DNA of 64,000 nt, taken from the NCBI GenBank assembly GCA_943370385.1, contig CALRQT020000003.1, positions 206,378 through 270,377 of the forward strand, written 5' to 3'. The notes under the pieces are model-generated. The model did no database searches. It saw nothing but the letters and a program-made list of their open reading frames with translations, and was not told the DNA's origin. The stretch comes from BAIKAL-G1 sp943370385 (GTDB taxonomy: Bacteria; Cyanobacteriota; Cyanobacteriia; PCC-6307; Cyanobiaceae). The position numbers and the translations under genes are program-made. Every line of letters begins with the position of its first letter. Positions within the stretch are counted from its first letter, which is position 1. Below, in pieces: positions 43,598 through 51,218 of the stretch.

Positions 43598-43920
43598 TGG
43601 CCAGCCTCAGCCTCGAAGACCTGGAGGAACTCCAGAGCTTCCTCAAGGACTGGCTGCGCCACAGCGGCCGCACCCAGGCGGACCTGCGCCGGGCCCTGCG
43701 GGTCAGCTCGATTCGCATGCCCGTGCTCCTCGATGAACTGCAACGGATCCATGGCCGCGAGGGCTTGAACGGCCTGGCCGAGCGGCTCTGCGGCATCGAC
43801 CTGCTCTGGCAAGAGCAGCCAGGCGCCGGCGAGGATGACCTCCCCGACCTGGAGTCTTCCCTGGGCCAACTGGATCTCTTGCTCGAGGAGATTCGCCAGG
43901 GAGGCGGCGCTGGCGCCTGA
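43597..43920 (+). CDS. Small conserved-looking hypothetical protein, HTH-like
   Basis: 107 residues from the ATG at 43597, overlapping the YkvA stop by one base. The N-terminal half (EELQSFLKDWLRHSGRTQAD, then RRALRVSSIRMPVLLDELQRI) resembles a small helix-turn-helix. The second half is acidic and helical (LESSLGQLDLLLEEIRQ). I do not know the family. Its operon partner YkvA offers no functional clue. Confidence 0.7.
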   Translation: MASLSLEDLEELQSFLKDWLRHSGRTQADLRRALRVSSIRMPVLLDELQRIHGREGLNGLAERLCGIDLLWQEQPGAGEDDLPDLESSLGQLDLLLEEIRQGGGAGA

Positions 43921-43952
43921 TTCCTGCGGCAGAAGCGGCTGCCCGAGGGCCT

Positions 43953-44003
43953 GAATCAAGGGCCCGAATCAAGAGCCCGAATCAAGGGTCTTGTTCAAGG
44001 GCC
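43953..44003. repeat. 13-bp tandem repeat, about four units
   Basis: GAATCAAGGGCCC at 43953, GAATCAAGAGCCC at 43966, GAATCAAGGGTCT at 43979 and a weaker copy at 43992 follow one another 33 bases after a stop codon. The unit is not a multiple of three and is non-coding. Confidence 0.8.
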
Positions 44004-44056
44004 TGCGGCCAGCCGACTCCAGGGCAGGCAGAGTGGGGGCCGTTGCAGCGATCGCC

Positions 44057-44323
44057 ATGTCCCCCCGTCCCCAGCCCCTGGCAACCCAGTCCCTGCACAC
44101 CCTGGTCGCTGGCCTGGGCCTGGCGGCAGCCCTGGCCAGCCCTGCCCTGGCCCAGAGCGAACGCTTCCTGCTCGGCCCGGGCAGCAACGTCGGTCCGGCA
44201 ACCACGATCGAGCCCAAAAACTGCGTCACGGCCGCCGACGGCAGCATCACCTGTGACACCAAGATCGTGAATCCCAAGGGAGATACGCCGGCCAAACCGA
44301 TTTACTCCCCCTTTAATCAGTGA
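44057..44323 (+). CDS. Small exported hypothetical protein
   Basis: 88 residues from the ATG at 44057. The signal peptide is about 1-32, ending ASPALAQ. The mature part is 55 residues with one Cys pair (KNCVTAADGSITCDTKIVNP) that could form a disulfide. Unknown family; likely periplasmic or lumenal. The stop overlaps the next gene's GTG start region (GTGATG), suggesting co-translation with psiE. Confidence 0.75.
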   Translation: MSPRPQPLATQSLHTLVAGLGLAAALASPALAQSERFLLGPGSNVGPATTIEPKNCVTAADGSITCDTKIVNPKGDTPAKPIYSPFNQ

Positions 44324-44919
44324 TGGCGATGGCTCCAATCCGCCTGGGCCTCGATCGCATCCGCCAGCAAGCACGCCTTGCCCCAGGTCGGCTCAGCCGC
44401 AGCCTCCAAGCGAACGGGCTGGGCGATCAGGCCTTCCTACGCCAGGTCCATCGCTTCGAGCGCCTCCTGGCCAAGCTGCTCGCTGCAGTCCTGAGTGTGG
44501 TGCTGCTTGTCGCCACGGCCGAGCTGGTCATCACCCTGGTCAACCAGCTCTTGGGTGGGTCAAGCAACTGGCTTGGCGACGACATGACCCGCTTTCTTGA
44601 CCAGATCCTGGCCCTGCTCATTGCCCTGGAGGTGCTGCAGAACCTCACTGCCTACCTGCGCGACCATGTCATCCAGATCGAGCTGGTGTTGATCACGGCC
44701 CTCACGGCCCTGGCCCGCAAGGTGATCGTCATGCCCGAAGGGATGCTCAAGACCCCCGGCGAACTGGCGGGGCTGGGGGTGGCCGTCCTGGCCCTGTCGA
44801 GCGCCTACTGGCTGGTCCGCCAGTCCCACACCAGTCGGAGTCCTACCAGAAGAGAGCCAGCCAGCGGGTTCCCGGAGCCGGATCGGTCGCCTCAACCCGG
44901 TGACGCCGCCCAGGGGTGA
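44320..44919 (+). CDS. PsiE-family membrane protein
   Basis: 199 residues, starting at the GTG at 44320 or the ATG at 44323. Four helices are visible: LLAAVLSVVLLVATAELVIT, DQILALLIALEVLQNLTAYL, IQIELVLITALTALARKVIV and LAGLGVAVLALSSAYWLV. The RDHVIQIELVLITALTALARKVIV stretch is the phosphate-starvation-inducible PsiE signature as I recall it. The C-terminal 30 residues are disordered and overlap the 3' end of the convergent Nif11-cupin gene by 77 bases. Role unknown. Confidence 0.85.
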   Translation: MMAMAPIRLGLDRIRQQARLAPGRLSRSLQANGLGDQAFLRQVHRFERLLAKLLAAVLSVVLLVATAELVITLVNQLLGGSSNWLGDDMTRFLDQILALLIALEVLQNLTAYLRDHVIQIELVLITALTALARKVIVMPEGMLKTPGELAGLGVAVLALSSAYWLVRQSHTSRSPTRREPASGFPEPDRSPQPGDAAQG

Positions 44920-45481
44920 TCAGCAGGCTGTCGCCCGCCTTGAGGCTGCGGGCCTGGGCTTCATCGGCAAAGCGCAACTGCGCCTGGCCCTGAAGCAGCA
45001 GCACCCATTCGCTTTCGACCTGGTCGTACCAGAAGCCCGGGGGATTGGCGAACTCGCAGGAATGGATCAGCTCCAGCCGCAGCTGGCCCGGGCCCAGCAA
45101 CCGCTCGCTGCGCTCCTGGCCAGGAGGGGGACAGGGTCCCGAGAGCAGGTTCTGGCCTGAACCGTTGTCCCCATCGGCAAGCTGCTCCAGGCTGGCGTCC
45201 TGGAGATCGGGCCCCTGGGCCATCGCCACTTCGGAGCTAGGCACTGGCCCAGCCGCCCCGTCCCCGCCGATCGCCACCATCGGCTGGTGGCCCTGGCTAG
45301 GGGGCTCTCCCCAGCGCCTGGCGATGTCAAAACCCCAGCTGCTGGCCAGATCCACCACCTGCTGGTGGTTGGCGCAGTCGCTGAGGCGCTGCCGGAAGGC
45401 GGGATCGGCCTCGCTGAGGGCCACAAAGGCATTCAGCTGGCGCACCTTCTCAAGGAACTGCTGCAACTGGGCTTCCGCCAT
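44843..45481 (-). CDS. Nif11 leader-like domain fused to a cupin domain
   Basis: 212 residues. Residues 1-60 are a Nif11-like domain: QLQQFLEKVRQLNAFVALSE then DPAFRQRLSDCANHQQVVDL and SSWGFDI, as in leaders of marine cyanobacterial lanthipeptide precursors. A variable linker (about 60-125) follows, then a cupin (about 130-212): LELIHSCEFANPPGFWYDQVE, SEWVLLLQGQAQLRF and LKAGDSLLITPGRRHRVEA. The first cupin motif lacks the usual HxH, leaving only one His (RRHRV), so metal binding is doubtful. The start ATG at 45481 overlaps the stop of the GNAT gene upstream by one base, so the two are coupled. Confidence 0.88.
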   Translation of the reverse strand: MAEAQLQQFLEKVRQLNAFVALSEADPAFRQRLSDCANHQQVVDLASSWGFDIARRWGEPPSQGHQPMVAIGGDGAAGPVPSSEVAMAQGPDLQDASLEQLADGDNGSGQNLLSGPCPPPGQERSERLLGPGQLRLELIHSCEFANPPGFWYDQVESEWVLLLQGQAQLRFADEAQARSLKAGDSLLITPGRRHRVEATDPAPGTRWLALFW

Positions 45482-45960
45482 CAGTTCACGGTGGGGAGGG
45501 ATTTGGTCATGCGGTAGCGCCGAAACAGGATGCCGTCGATCAGGAGACCCTCGACCCAGGCCACTCTCCAGCCCCGCCGCAGCAACAGGGGGAGGGACAA
45601 CTGGCTGGCTTCGGTGCGGAGCTGGCCCAGGCCCTGGCTGCTGGCCAGGGCCTCCAAGCGGTCCAACAGGCGGCTGGCGTGGCCTTGCCGGGCAGAACGG
45701 CCGCGGCAGTAGAGCAAGGACAGGCGATCGGCCGGCTCCATCACCGCAAAGGCTTCGATCTCACCCGATTCGGTACAACTCGCCAGGCCGCTGCCTTGGT
45801 TCAGGGCGGCCGCCAAGGGGCCCGGGACGCCAACCTGACTCAACCAGGCAGCCACTTGGCGGTCGCCATAGGGCCCAGGGGCCTGGCTTGACACCGCATC
45901 GCCATAGATCGCCAGAAGCTCGCAGTGATCCGCGGGCGTCAAGGCACGAATGGGGGCCAT
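45481..45960 (-). CDS. GNAT-family N-acetyltransferase
   Basis: 159 residues. A GNAT fold: IRALTPADHCELLAIYGDAV at the start, EIEAFAVMEPADRLSLLYCR as the central strands, then RSARQGHASRLLDRLEALAS with the RxxGxA acetyl-CoA pyrophosphate loop (RQGHAS) and LSLPLLLRRGWRVA at the end. Substrate unknown. The stop shares one base with the start of the Nif11-cupin gene. It starts 200 bases from cyabrB on the other strand. Confidence 0.85.
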   Translation of the reverse strand: MAPIRALTPADHCELLAIYGDAVSSQAPGPYGDRQVAAWLSQVGVPGPLAAALNQGSGLASCTESGEIEAFAVMEPADRLSLLYCRGRSARQGHASRLLDRLEALASSQGLGQLRTEASQLSLPLLLRRGWRVAWVEGLLIDGILFRRYRMTKSLPTVN

Positions 45961-46103
45961 GGCGAACGGTCAGGCGATTGCCAGGATGGCAGCAATGGTG
46001 TAAGGGCTAACAGTAGCGATCGATCCGACAACCGCAGCACCCACAATTGACGACGACGAAATGATTGCAGGCAATGCAACAATCAGCTTAGAGACCACGC
46101 CTA

Positions 46104-46131
46104 TTGTCACCGTCGCAGCCGATGCTGTAAT
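46104..46131 (+). promoter_or_regulatory. Promoter of the cyAbrB gene
   Basis: TTGTCA at 46104-46109 and TGTAAT at 46126-46131 are separated by 16 bases, a good SigA-type pair. It would start transcription near 46138, about 23 bases before the ATG at 46161. The surrounding 150 bases are AT-richer than average. Confidence 0.55.
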
Positions 46132-46160
46132 TTACATCGGTCAATGTGTTCCACCTCCCG

Positions 46161-46523
46161 ATGCTCACCGGATCTGAATTGCTGTCCAAGGTCAAGGAAC
46201 TGGGCGACGCCAGCAAATCCGAAGTCGTGCGGGCCTGCGGCTATGTGTCCAGCAAAAAGGACGGCGCCGATCGCTTGAACTTCACGGCCTTCTACGAAGC
46301 CCTACTGGAAGCCAAGGGGGTTGAATTCGGAGCCAACAGCAAGATCGGCAAGGGAGGCCGCAAGCTCAGCTATGTGGCCACGGTTCAGGGCAACGGCAAC
46401 CTGCTGATTGGCAAGGCCTATACCGCCCTGCTGGAACTCAACCCCGGCGATGAATTTGACATCAAGCTCGGTCGCAAGCAGATCCGCCTGATCCCCGCCG
46501 GCGGCAACGACGACGAGGAGTGA
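46161..46523 (+). CDS. cyAbrB family transcriptional regulator
   Basis: 120 residues from the ATG at 46161; an upstream GTG at 46146 is less likely because it falls too near the promoter. LTGSELLSKVKELGDASKSE and ACGYVSSKKDGADRLNFTAF are the cyanobacterial N-terminal part, and the C-terminal AbrB-type DNA-binding beta fold is LSYVATVQGNGNLLIGKAYT, LLELNPGDEFDIKLGRKQIR. In Synechocystis the two cyAbrB proteins control carbon/nitrogen and low-CO2 genes. An acidic tail (GGNDDEE) ends the protein. Confidence 0.92.
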   Translation: MLTGSELLSKVKELGDASKSEVVRACGYVSSKKDGADRLNFTAFYEALLEAKGVEFGANSKIGKGGRKLSYVATVQGNGNLLIGKAYTALLELNPGDEFDIKLGRKQIRLIPAGGNDDEE

Positions 46524-46628
46524 GCCCCGGCGCCGAAGCGCCAAGGCCACCCCAAATCCCGCGAGCCCAGTCAACCTGGGCACACGGATTAATCCTGACA
46601 GATCAATCCTCCCTGTTCCCCTGGATCG

Positions 46629-46651
46629 CCCTGAGCGATTCAGGGGTTTTT
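46629..46651 (+). terminator. Rho-independent terminator of cyabrB
   Basis: CCCTGA (46629-46634) pairs with TCAGGG (46640-46645) over a five-base loop, followed by GTTTTT. It lies about 105 bases after the stop codon. Confidence 0.8.
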
Positions 46652-46738
46652 GTTGGCCCTGCCTGGGACAACGGGCCTCCCCTTCCGGGCCAGCCCAATC
46701 GGGCCCCAACCTAGGCTCGCCCCAGATGCCGCACTGGC

Positions 46739-47242
46739 TTGATCGCGCCCCGAACCCGCATCGGTCCAATCGCCAGAACGGTGGGCGCTTGGACCCAATC
46801 CCTTGGCGAATCCCTAGCCCAAATCCTTCGCCTGGGTTGGGTCCTGAATTTCACCCTCAGTGGGGTTCTGCTGGCGAGTGGCCTGCTGGCTGCCCCTGGG
46901 CCGGCCCTAGCGGCAGGAGCCGATGGGGCCGGCCTGTTTGAGGCCCACTGCGCCGGATGCCATCTCCATGGGGGCAACATCATCCGCCGCGGTCGCACCT
47001 TGAAGCTGAAGGCCCTCGAGCGCCAGGGCATCACCAGCCCCGCAGCAATTGCCACGATTGCAAGCCAAGGGATCGGCCAGATGGGGGGCTATGGCCCGGT
47101 GCTTGGGCCCGGCGGCCCTGAAGAGGTGGGCCTCTACGTGTGGCAGCAGGCCCTGGCCGGCTGGGCGAGCCAGCCCACGCCAGCGGCCCAGCCCAACAAC
47201 AGCCTTCAAGGCACCCCAACGGCTCCGATTCTCCAGAGCTAG
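46739..47242 (+). CDS. Cytochrome c6-like protein
   Basis: 167 residues from a TTG. The signal peptide ends APGPALAAGADG; about 45 residues precede the hydrophobic core (FTLSGVLLASGLL), so a later start is possible. The mature domain has FEAHCAGCHLHGGNIIRRGR with the CxxCH heme site, KALERQGITSPAAIATIASQ, and GQMGGYGPVLG with the distal Met in place of the usual MPAFG. The family is lumenal electron carriers between cytochrome b6f and photosystem I or oxidases; the changed Met loop and a 22-residue Pro/Gln tail suggest a c6B/c6C-type variant with lower potential rather than PetJ. Confidence 0.85.
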   Translation: MIAPRTRIGPIARTVGAWTQSLGESLAQILRLGWVLNFTLSGVLLASGLLAAPGPALAAGADGAGLFEAHCAGCHLHGGNIIRRGRTLKLKALERQGITSPAAIATIASQGIGQMGGYGPVLGPGGPEEVGLYVWQQALAGWASQPTPAAQPNNSLQGTPTAPILQS

Positions 47243-47283
47243 GCCAGGGCTAGAACCACCTGGGGTTGAAGCGGGCCTGGGGT

Positions 47284-47550
47284 TTAAAGGGCCTGGATCC
47301 AGGGATACACCGAGAGCTCCACCCAGATGCCTTCGCGCCAATAGATATCGCCATGGAGCAGGGCCTCCACCTGGTCCTGGCTTTCGGCCTCATAGATGCC
47401 AAAAACCTGGCGGCTATCTGCTGTGGGGCCCAAGGTGATCAGCAGGCCGTCCTGCTGCTGCTGGCGCAATCCGGCCAGGTGATGCTCCCGGAAGGGCGTG
47501 CGCTTTTCCAGGGCGTTGTCGCAGTAGCGACCCCAAAGCACAAAGCGCAT
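47284..47550 (-). CDS. YciI-like protein
   Basis: 88 residues from the ATG at 47550 (MRFVLWGRYCDNALEKR). Dimeric ferredoxin-like fold with REHHLAGLRQQQQDGLLITL, SRQVFGIYEAESQDQVEALL and WREGIWVELSVYPW. The His of the EHHLAGL segment is the family's candidate active residue. Role unknown. A six-residue longer start at 47568 is less likely. Confidence 0.85.
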   Translation of the reverse strand: MRFVLWGRYCDNALEKRTPFREHHLAGLRQQQQDGLLITLGPTADSRQVFGIYEAESQDQVEALLHGDIYWREGIWVELSVYPWIQAL

Positions 47551-47800
47551 GGCAACGGTTGATGGCACAACTTCAGACCCTAAAACCCGGCTGCTCCCTG
47601 GCCAAGTTCAGCGGCAGGGGGTTCGCTCCATCGCCGCCAAAGCCATCCTGGGAGTCCGCGATCGGGCCCCGGGGTTAACCATGCTGGGGCCAGGCTGGTG
47701 TCTAGCCCCGGTGGTCCCGACCAACTCCGGGCTGTTGCCCCTGGCCTAGGGGCCTGCCGATGGGGGCCAACGGGCCAGGGTTAGACCTTGGCAACCGGAG

Positions 47801-48808
47801 TTACTTGGCAACCGGTAGCTGTCCAGCGGGATCGGCCAGGGCTAAGCCAGCGCGCTCCAGGGATGCCAGGAGCTCGAGGTTGATCGCCTGCTGGCGATCA
47901 AAGGCCCGATTGGGGTCCGAAGCATCGAGAAAGTAGGCCAGTTCAAACAGCAGCCCGGCGGGGGTTAACTCCACCAGGTGGCAGCGATCGAAGCGCGCCT
48001 GGGGCCAGGGGCTGATGGCGGCCTCGGCCAGCTGGGGAAAACGGGACGCCGCCTCGGCGCCGCTGTCGAGGCGCAGCACCAGCCGTTGCAGGACGCGCCG
48101 CTCCTGCTGATCGCCATAGTTGCGCAGGGTTTTGGCCAACAAGTTGGCATTGTTAACCACCACCAATTCGCCATCAAGGCTGCGCAGGTGGGTGGAGCGC
48201 AATCCCACCTTCACCACCCGGCCGGTGACATCGTCAAAACGCAACACCTGGCCGAGCTGGAAGGGCTGCTCCAGCAGGATTGTGAGGTAGCTGAAAAAGT
48301 CCCGGGCCGGCACCTGGAGGGCAAAGCCAATGCCCAGGCCCGCCCCGGCCAGGGCACCCAGCACGGCCGTGAGCTGCAGGCCCTGGTTTTGCAAATAAAC
48401 CAAGCCGCCCAGCAGCCAGGTGGCGCCCCGCAGCATCGGCAGCAGGGCCGACAACCGATCCAGCCCTGCGCTTTCGCCCAACCGGCTCGCCGCCGAAAGC
48501 AGCAGCCGTTCCAGGCCCCGATTGATCAGCCGCACCACCAACAGCAGGACCACCAGGCCCGAGGCGGCTTGGTAGAGCTGGTTGGCCTGGGCCGCCATCG
48601 GCAGGGCCGCCCAGCTCCAGTCCGCCACCAGGACAAGGGCTAGCTGGCTGGCCGTGCGCAAGGTCGGCCCGGCCAGAAAGGGATCCCCCTGGCCCTGGAG
48701 CCGCCTTAAGGCCAGCCGGCGATGGGCCAAGGCGCGCAGGACCAGCAAGGCCGCCAGCCCCAGAGCCAAGCGGCAGGCAGCGGCCACCAAAGGTTGGTTC
48801 AGGGCCAC
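47801..48808 (-). CDS. Mechanosensitive ion channel (MscS family)
   Basis: 335 residues from a GTG at 48808. Four hydrophobic segments in the first 145 residues are followed by the MscS pore helix region (AVLGALAGAGLGIGFALQVPARDFFSYLTILLEQ), the beta domain (LGQVLRFDDVTGRVVKVGLRSTHLRSLDGELVVVNNANLLAKTLRN) and a C-terminal alpha/beta domain. The A/G-rich packing pattern is typical. It opens under membrane tension on osmotic downshift. Start is not certain as the frame lacks an early ATG. Confidence 0.92.
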   Translation of the reverse strand: MALNQPLVAAACRLALGLAALLVLRALAHRRLALRRLQGQGDPFLAGPTLRTASQLALVLVADWSWAALPMAAQANQLYQAASGLVVLLLVVRLINRGLERLLLSAASRLGESAGLDRLSALLPMLRGATWLLGGLVYLQNQGLQLTAVLGALAGAGLGIGFALQVPARDFFSYLTILLEQPFQLGQVLRFDDVTGRVVKVGLRSTHLRSLDGELVVVNNANLLAKTLRNYGDQQERRVLQRLVLRLDSGAEAASRFPQLAEAAISPWPQARFDRCHLVELTPAGLLFELAYFLDASDPNRAFDRQQAINLELLASLERAGLALADPAGQLPVAK

Positions 48809-48888
48809 GGGTTGATTCAGGGCGATGGCTGGACCCAGCCCGTCCTGGAAGCCCGTCAGGCCAAAGGCAGGGGCGATCTCAGGCCAGT

Positions 48889-49743
48889 TCAGTGGTCTAG
48901 GGCCGCGCGGAGCTCGGCACAGAAGGCTGCAGCGGCCGTGGCTGTTGCCGGGGCCGGCTCCTGGGGAGCGGCCGCCGCCGCCGCCGCCATCACCTTCACC
49001 AAAGCGCTACCGACGATGGCGCCATCGGCCCCCCAATCCCTAACCTGCCTGGCCTGATCCGCGCTGGCGATGCCAAAACCCACCGCCACCGGCGTGGGGC
49101 CCATGGCCTTGAGTTGCTGCACCAACCCTTCAACCCGGCCCTCCAGGCTGGTGCGGGTGCCGGTCACACCGGTCACGGACACCAGATAGGTAAAGCCACG
49201 GCTGGCGGCAGCGATGCGCACCATCCGCTCAGCGGGGGTAGTGGGGGCCACCAGCAGCACCAGATCCAGGCCCTGGGCGGCAGCCAGGGGGGACAGCTTG
49301 GCGGTTTCCTCCAAGGGGAGGTCGGGCACCACAAGACCGGCAGCCCCGGCGGCGGCGGCCTCCTGGCAGAAGCGCTCCATACCCCGGCTCAACAGGGGGT
49401 TGCTGTAGGTGAACAGCACCACTGGGGTGTGGAACTCCCCCTTCAGGCTGGCGAGCATCTCCAGTACCCGGCCCGGGGTGGTGCCAGAGGCCAGGGCCCG
49501 GCCGGCTGCGGCCTGAATCACGGGCCCATCGGCGAGGGGGTCGCTGTAGGGGATACCGAGCTCAATCAGGTCGGCACCAGCCCCCTGGAGGGCCAGCAGG
49601 CTGGCCCGGGTCGTGGCCAGGTCTGGATCGCCAGCCACCAGGAAGGGCATCAGGGCACAGCGCCCCTCTTGCTTGAGCCGCGCAAAACAGCGCTGGATCA
49701 AGGTGGCGGATCCGGCAACGGGGGAGATCGCGTCAGCGCTCAT
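48889..49743 (-). CDS. trpA: Tryptophan synthase alpha chain
   Basis: Cleaves indole-glycerol phosphate to indole. 284 residues, TIM barrel. LMPFLVAGDPDLATT, then GADLIELGIPYSDPLADGPV with the catalytic Glu (E-L-G-I-P) and Asp (D-P-L-A-D-G) residues, and VPDLPLEETAKL. GFTYLVSVTGVTG and VAVGFGIASADQA with the phosphate loop, GAIVGSALVK near the end. A short Ala-rich insert (AAAAAAPQEPAP) follows. It ends the ndhL-DUF3007-trpA group. Confidence 0.96.
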   Translation of the reverse strand: MSADAISPVAGSATLIQRCFARLKQEGRCALMPFLVAGDPDLATTRASLLALQGAGADLIELGIPYSDPLADGPVIQAAAGRALASGTTPGRVLEMLASLKGEFHTPVVLFTYSNPLLSRGMERFCQEAAAAGAAGLVVPDLPLEETAKLSPLAAAQGLDLVLLVAPTTPAERMVRIAAASRGFTYLVSVTGVTGTRTSLEGRVEGLVQQLKAMGPTPVAVGFGIASADQARQVRDWGADGAIVGSALVKVMAAAAAAAPQEPAPATATAAAAFCAELRAALDH

Positions 49744-49791
49744 CGGGCCGATTGGCAGGCAATGACCGTGAGCCTATGGGGCGATAGGTCC

Positions 49792-50169
49792 TCACAGGTC
49801 GGCGGAATCGTCTAGCTGGCCCAGGTCCCGCAGCAACTTCTCCTGCTCGGCCGCGGGCAGGGCCTCAAACTGCTTCTGGAGCTCGTCTTCAGTGGCGGCT
49901 TCGTAGCGGCTGCGGTAGTCCCGCCGCTGCTGCATGTAGGTCATGTTGCCGGTGACCACCCGGAACAGGTAGGAGCCGATCCAGCCGATCACGATCAGGA
50001 TCAGGACCGCTTCAGCGGCAATCCCTGCCGAGGCCTCGCCGAAGCCGGCCAGCTGGAACAGCCCGTAGCCGCCAGCCCCGAGGCCAAAAAAGGCAACTCC
50101 CAGGATCAGGGCCTTCCCGCGGGTCATGCCATTGGGCGTAGGGGCGGGCGCAGAGGGGGGCGTGGCCAT
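49792..50169 (-). CDS. DUF3007 family membrane protein
   Basis: 125 residues from the ATG at 50169, overlapping the ndhL stop by one base. Two membrane helices (ALILGVAFFGLGAGGYGLFQL and IAAEAVLILIVIGWIGSYLFRVV) are followed by MTYMQQRRDYRSRYEAATEDELQKQF and an acidic coiled region. The family is confined to cyanobacteria and plants as far as I know and sits beside ndhL, so a role at NDH-1 or photosynthetic membranes is possible. Function unproven. Confidence 0.88.
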   Translation of the reverse strand: MATPPSAPAPTPNGMTRGKALILGVAFFGLGAGGYGLFQLAGFGEASAGIAAEAVLILIVIGWIGSYLFRVVTGNMTYMQQRRDYRSRYEAATEDELQKQFEALPAAEQEKLLRDLGQLDDSADL

Positions 50170-50429
50170 CAGGCCTTGCCCTGGCCTGCCATGCGCAGAT
50201 TCAGGAACGGTGAGAACAGGATCAAACCCGGGAAAAACAGGAACACCAGGCCGTAAATCCCCGTGCGCTCCAGCTTGCCCATCACCATCCAGCGCCGGTT
50301 CATCCACCAGTAGAGGGCCAGGGGCACCACCACCAGGTAGGCACCACCGATGGCCACGGCCGCGCCGAGGGCCAGAAGGATGTCGGTGCTTGGCAAGCCA
50401 GGCAAAACCACGGAGCCACGATCGATCAA
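50169..50429 (-). CDS. ndhL: NAD(P)H-quinone oxidoreductase subunit L
   Basis: 86 residues with two membrane helices (ILLALGAAVAIGGAYLVVVPLALYW and IYGLVFLFFPGLILFSPFL), joined by NRRWMVMGKLERTG, the NdhL (Ycf/IctA) signature. NdhL is a hydrophobic subunit of cyanobacterial NDH-1 needed for cyclic electron flow and inorganic carbon uptake. The N-terminal 15 residues precede the first helix. It starts the ndhL-DUF3007-trpA group, which is co-directional and tightly packed. Confidence 0.95.
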   Translation of the reverse strand: MIDRGSVVLPGLPSTDILLALGAAVAIGGAYLVVVPLALYWWMNRRWMVMGKLERTGIYGLVFLFFPGLILFSPFLNLRMAGQGKA

Positions 50430-50481
50430 GCCCCCTGAATCTAGGATGGCCAGGCGGTGGGCGCCCAGGGGTCATCGCGTC

Positions 50482-50565
50482 GGGGGCATGGCGAAATTGG
50501 TAGACGCAGCGGACTTAAAATCCGCAGGCCGCAAGGCTGTGGGGGTTCAAGTCCCCCTGCCCCCA
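50482..50565 (+). tRNA. tRNA-Leu (anticodon UAA), no intron
   Basis: The acceptor arm is GGGGGCA (50482-50488) pairing with TGCCCCC (50558-50564) plus discriminator A. The anticodon stem GCGGA/TCCGC (50509-50513, 50521-50525) encloses CTTAAAA with TAA at 50516-50518. A T-arm with GGTTCAAGTCC lies before the acceptor 3' strand, and a variable arm (AGGCCGCAAGGCTGT) of class II size is present. CCA is not encoded. Many cyanobacteria carry a group I intron in this anticodon loop; it is absent here. Confidence 0.95.
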
Positions 50566-50627
50566 TCGCCCAATGCACCAATCCAAGGATGGGCGGCCCA
50601 TGGCCGATGCCCTCAGTTACAAGCAGC

Positions 50628-50647
50628 AGCCCCCAATAGGGGGGCTT
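50628..50647 (+). terminator. Hairpin after tRNA-Leu
   Basis: AGCCCCC (50628-50634) pairs with GGGGGCT (50640-50646), loop AATA plus one G. Only two T follow, so it is a possible but weak intrinsic terminator for the tRNA transcript. Confidence 0.4.
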
Positions 50648-50705
50648 GATCAATCCCTTCGAAAGCCCATCAAAAGCTCATCAAAAGCTCATCAAAGAGC
50701 CCAAT

Positions 50706-50733
50706 GAAAAGCCCGGCGACGAGGCACCGGGCT
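50706..50733 (-). terminator. Minus-strand terminator of an unseen transcript
   Basis: AGCCCGG (50710-50716) pairs with CCGGGCT (50727-50733). Read on the minus strand the stem is followed by TTTTC, so it would end a leftward transcript starting somewhere between 50734 and about 51000, where no leftward gene is visible. Confidence 0.5.
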
Positions 50734-51218
50734 GATCATCCATTCCTCCTAATCAAACGGAGCTTTAAGCAGTAAGCACTGCTGACATTAGACCCATGTT
50801 GTCATGGCGGTTGTTTGAGAGGTAAACATTTCGGAGCAACCAACGGCGTCGCCTGGGGCCTTGGGCTTTAAGCGTCAATGTCCATTCCCTGGGGCACCTA
50901 ACACGATGCAAAGGGGGACCATATGGCCTGGACACAATGAATGAGTTGAGACTGTTGGAGCAGGGGCCGCAGCGTCAGTTGGCTCCTAGGTGCTGCTCAG
51001 GGGGGGTGTCTTCCATCAATGGAGCCTCCGAATCCCGTCCCATTCACAATCGATCAACCGGCCTGCAGATGCAATAGGAGTTTGTACGGATTAGGCGGAA
51101 CATCGGGCCTTGGCAGGCAACAACAGGCCTTAGCCAGCAACAACGGGCGCCACCACCGGCGTGCGGGGGCGCCAGGGAGTGCCGGACTCCGCCAGAGTTG
51201 GGCGACTGCATCCCAGCC

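Larger units (their letters stand above)
50566..51197. other. Gene-poor 630-base stretch
   Basis: No convincing protein gene is present. It holds a hairpin after the tRNA (50628-50646), short A-rich repeats (CATCAAAAGCT at about 50667-50700), a terminator-like hairpin pointing left (50706-50733), a perfect small palindrome AGCAGT-AAGC-ACTGCT (about 50768-50783) and a weak 46-residue frame at 50937-51077. The base composition is closer to an RNA gene or regulatory region than to coding sequence. Confidence 0.6.

Noticed and set aside
50937..51077. 46-residue open frame
   Set aside because: Low-complexity sequence, no domain or helix pattern; likely chance.
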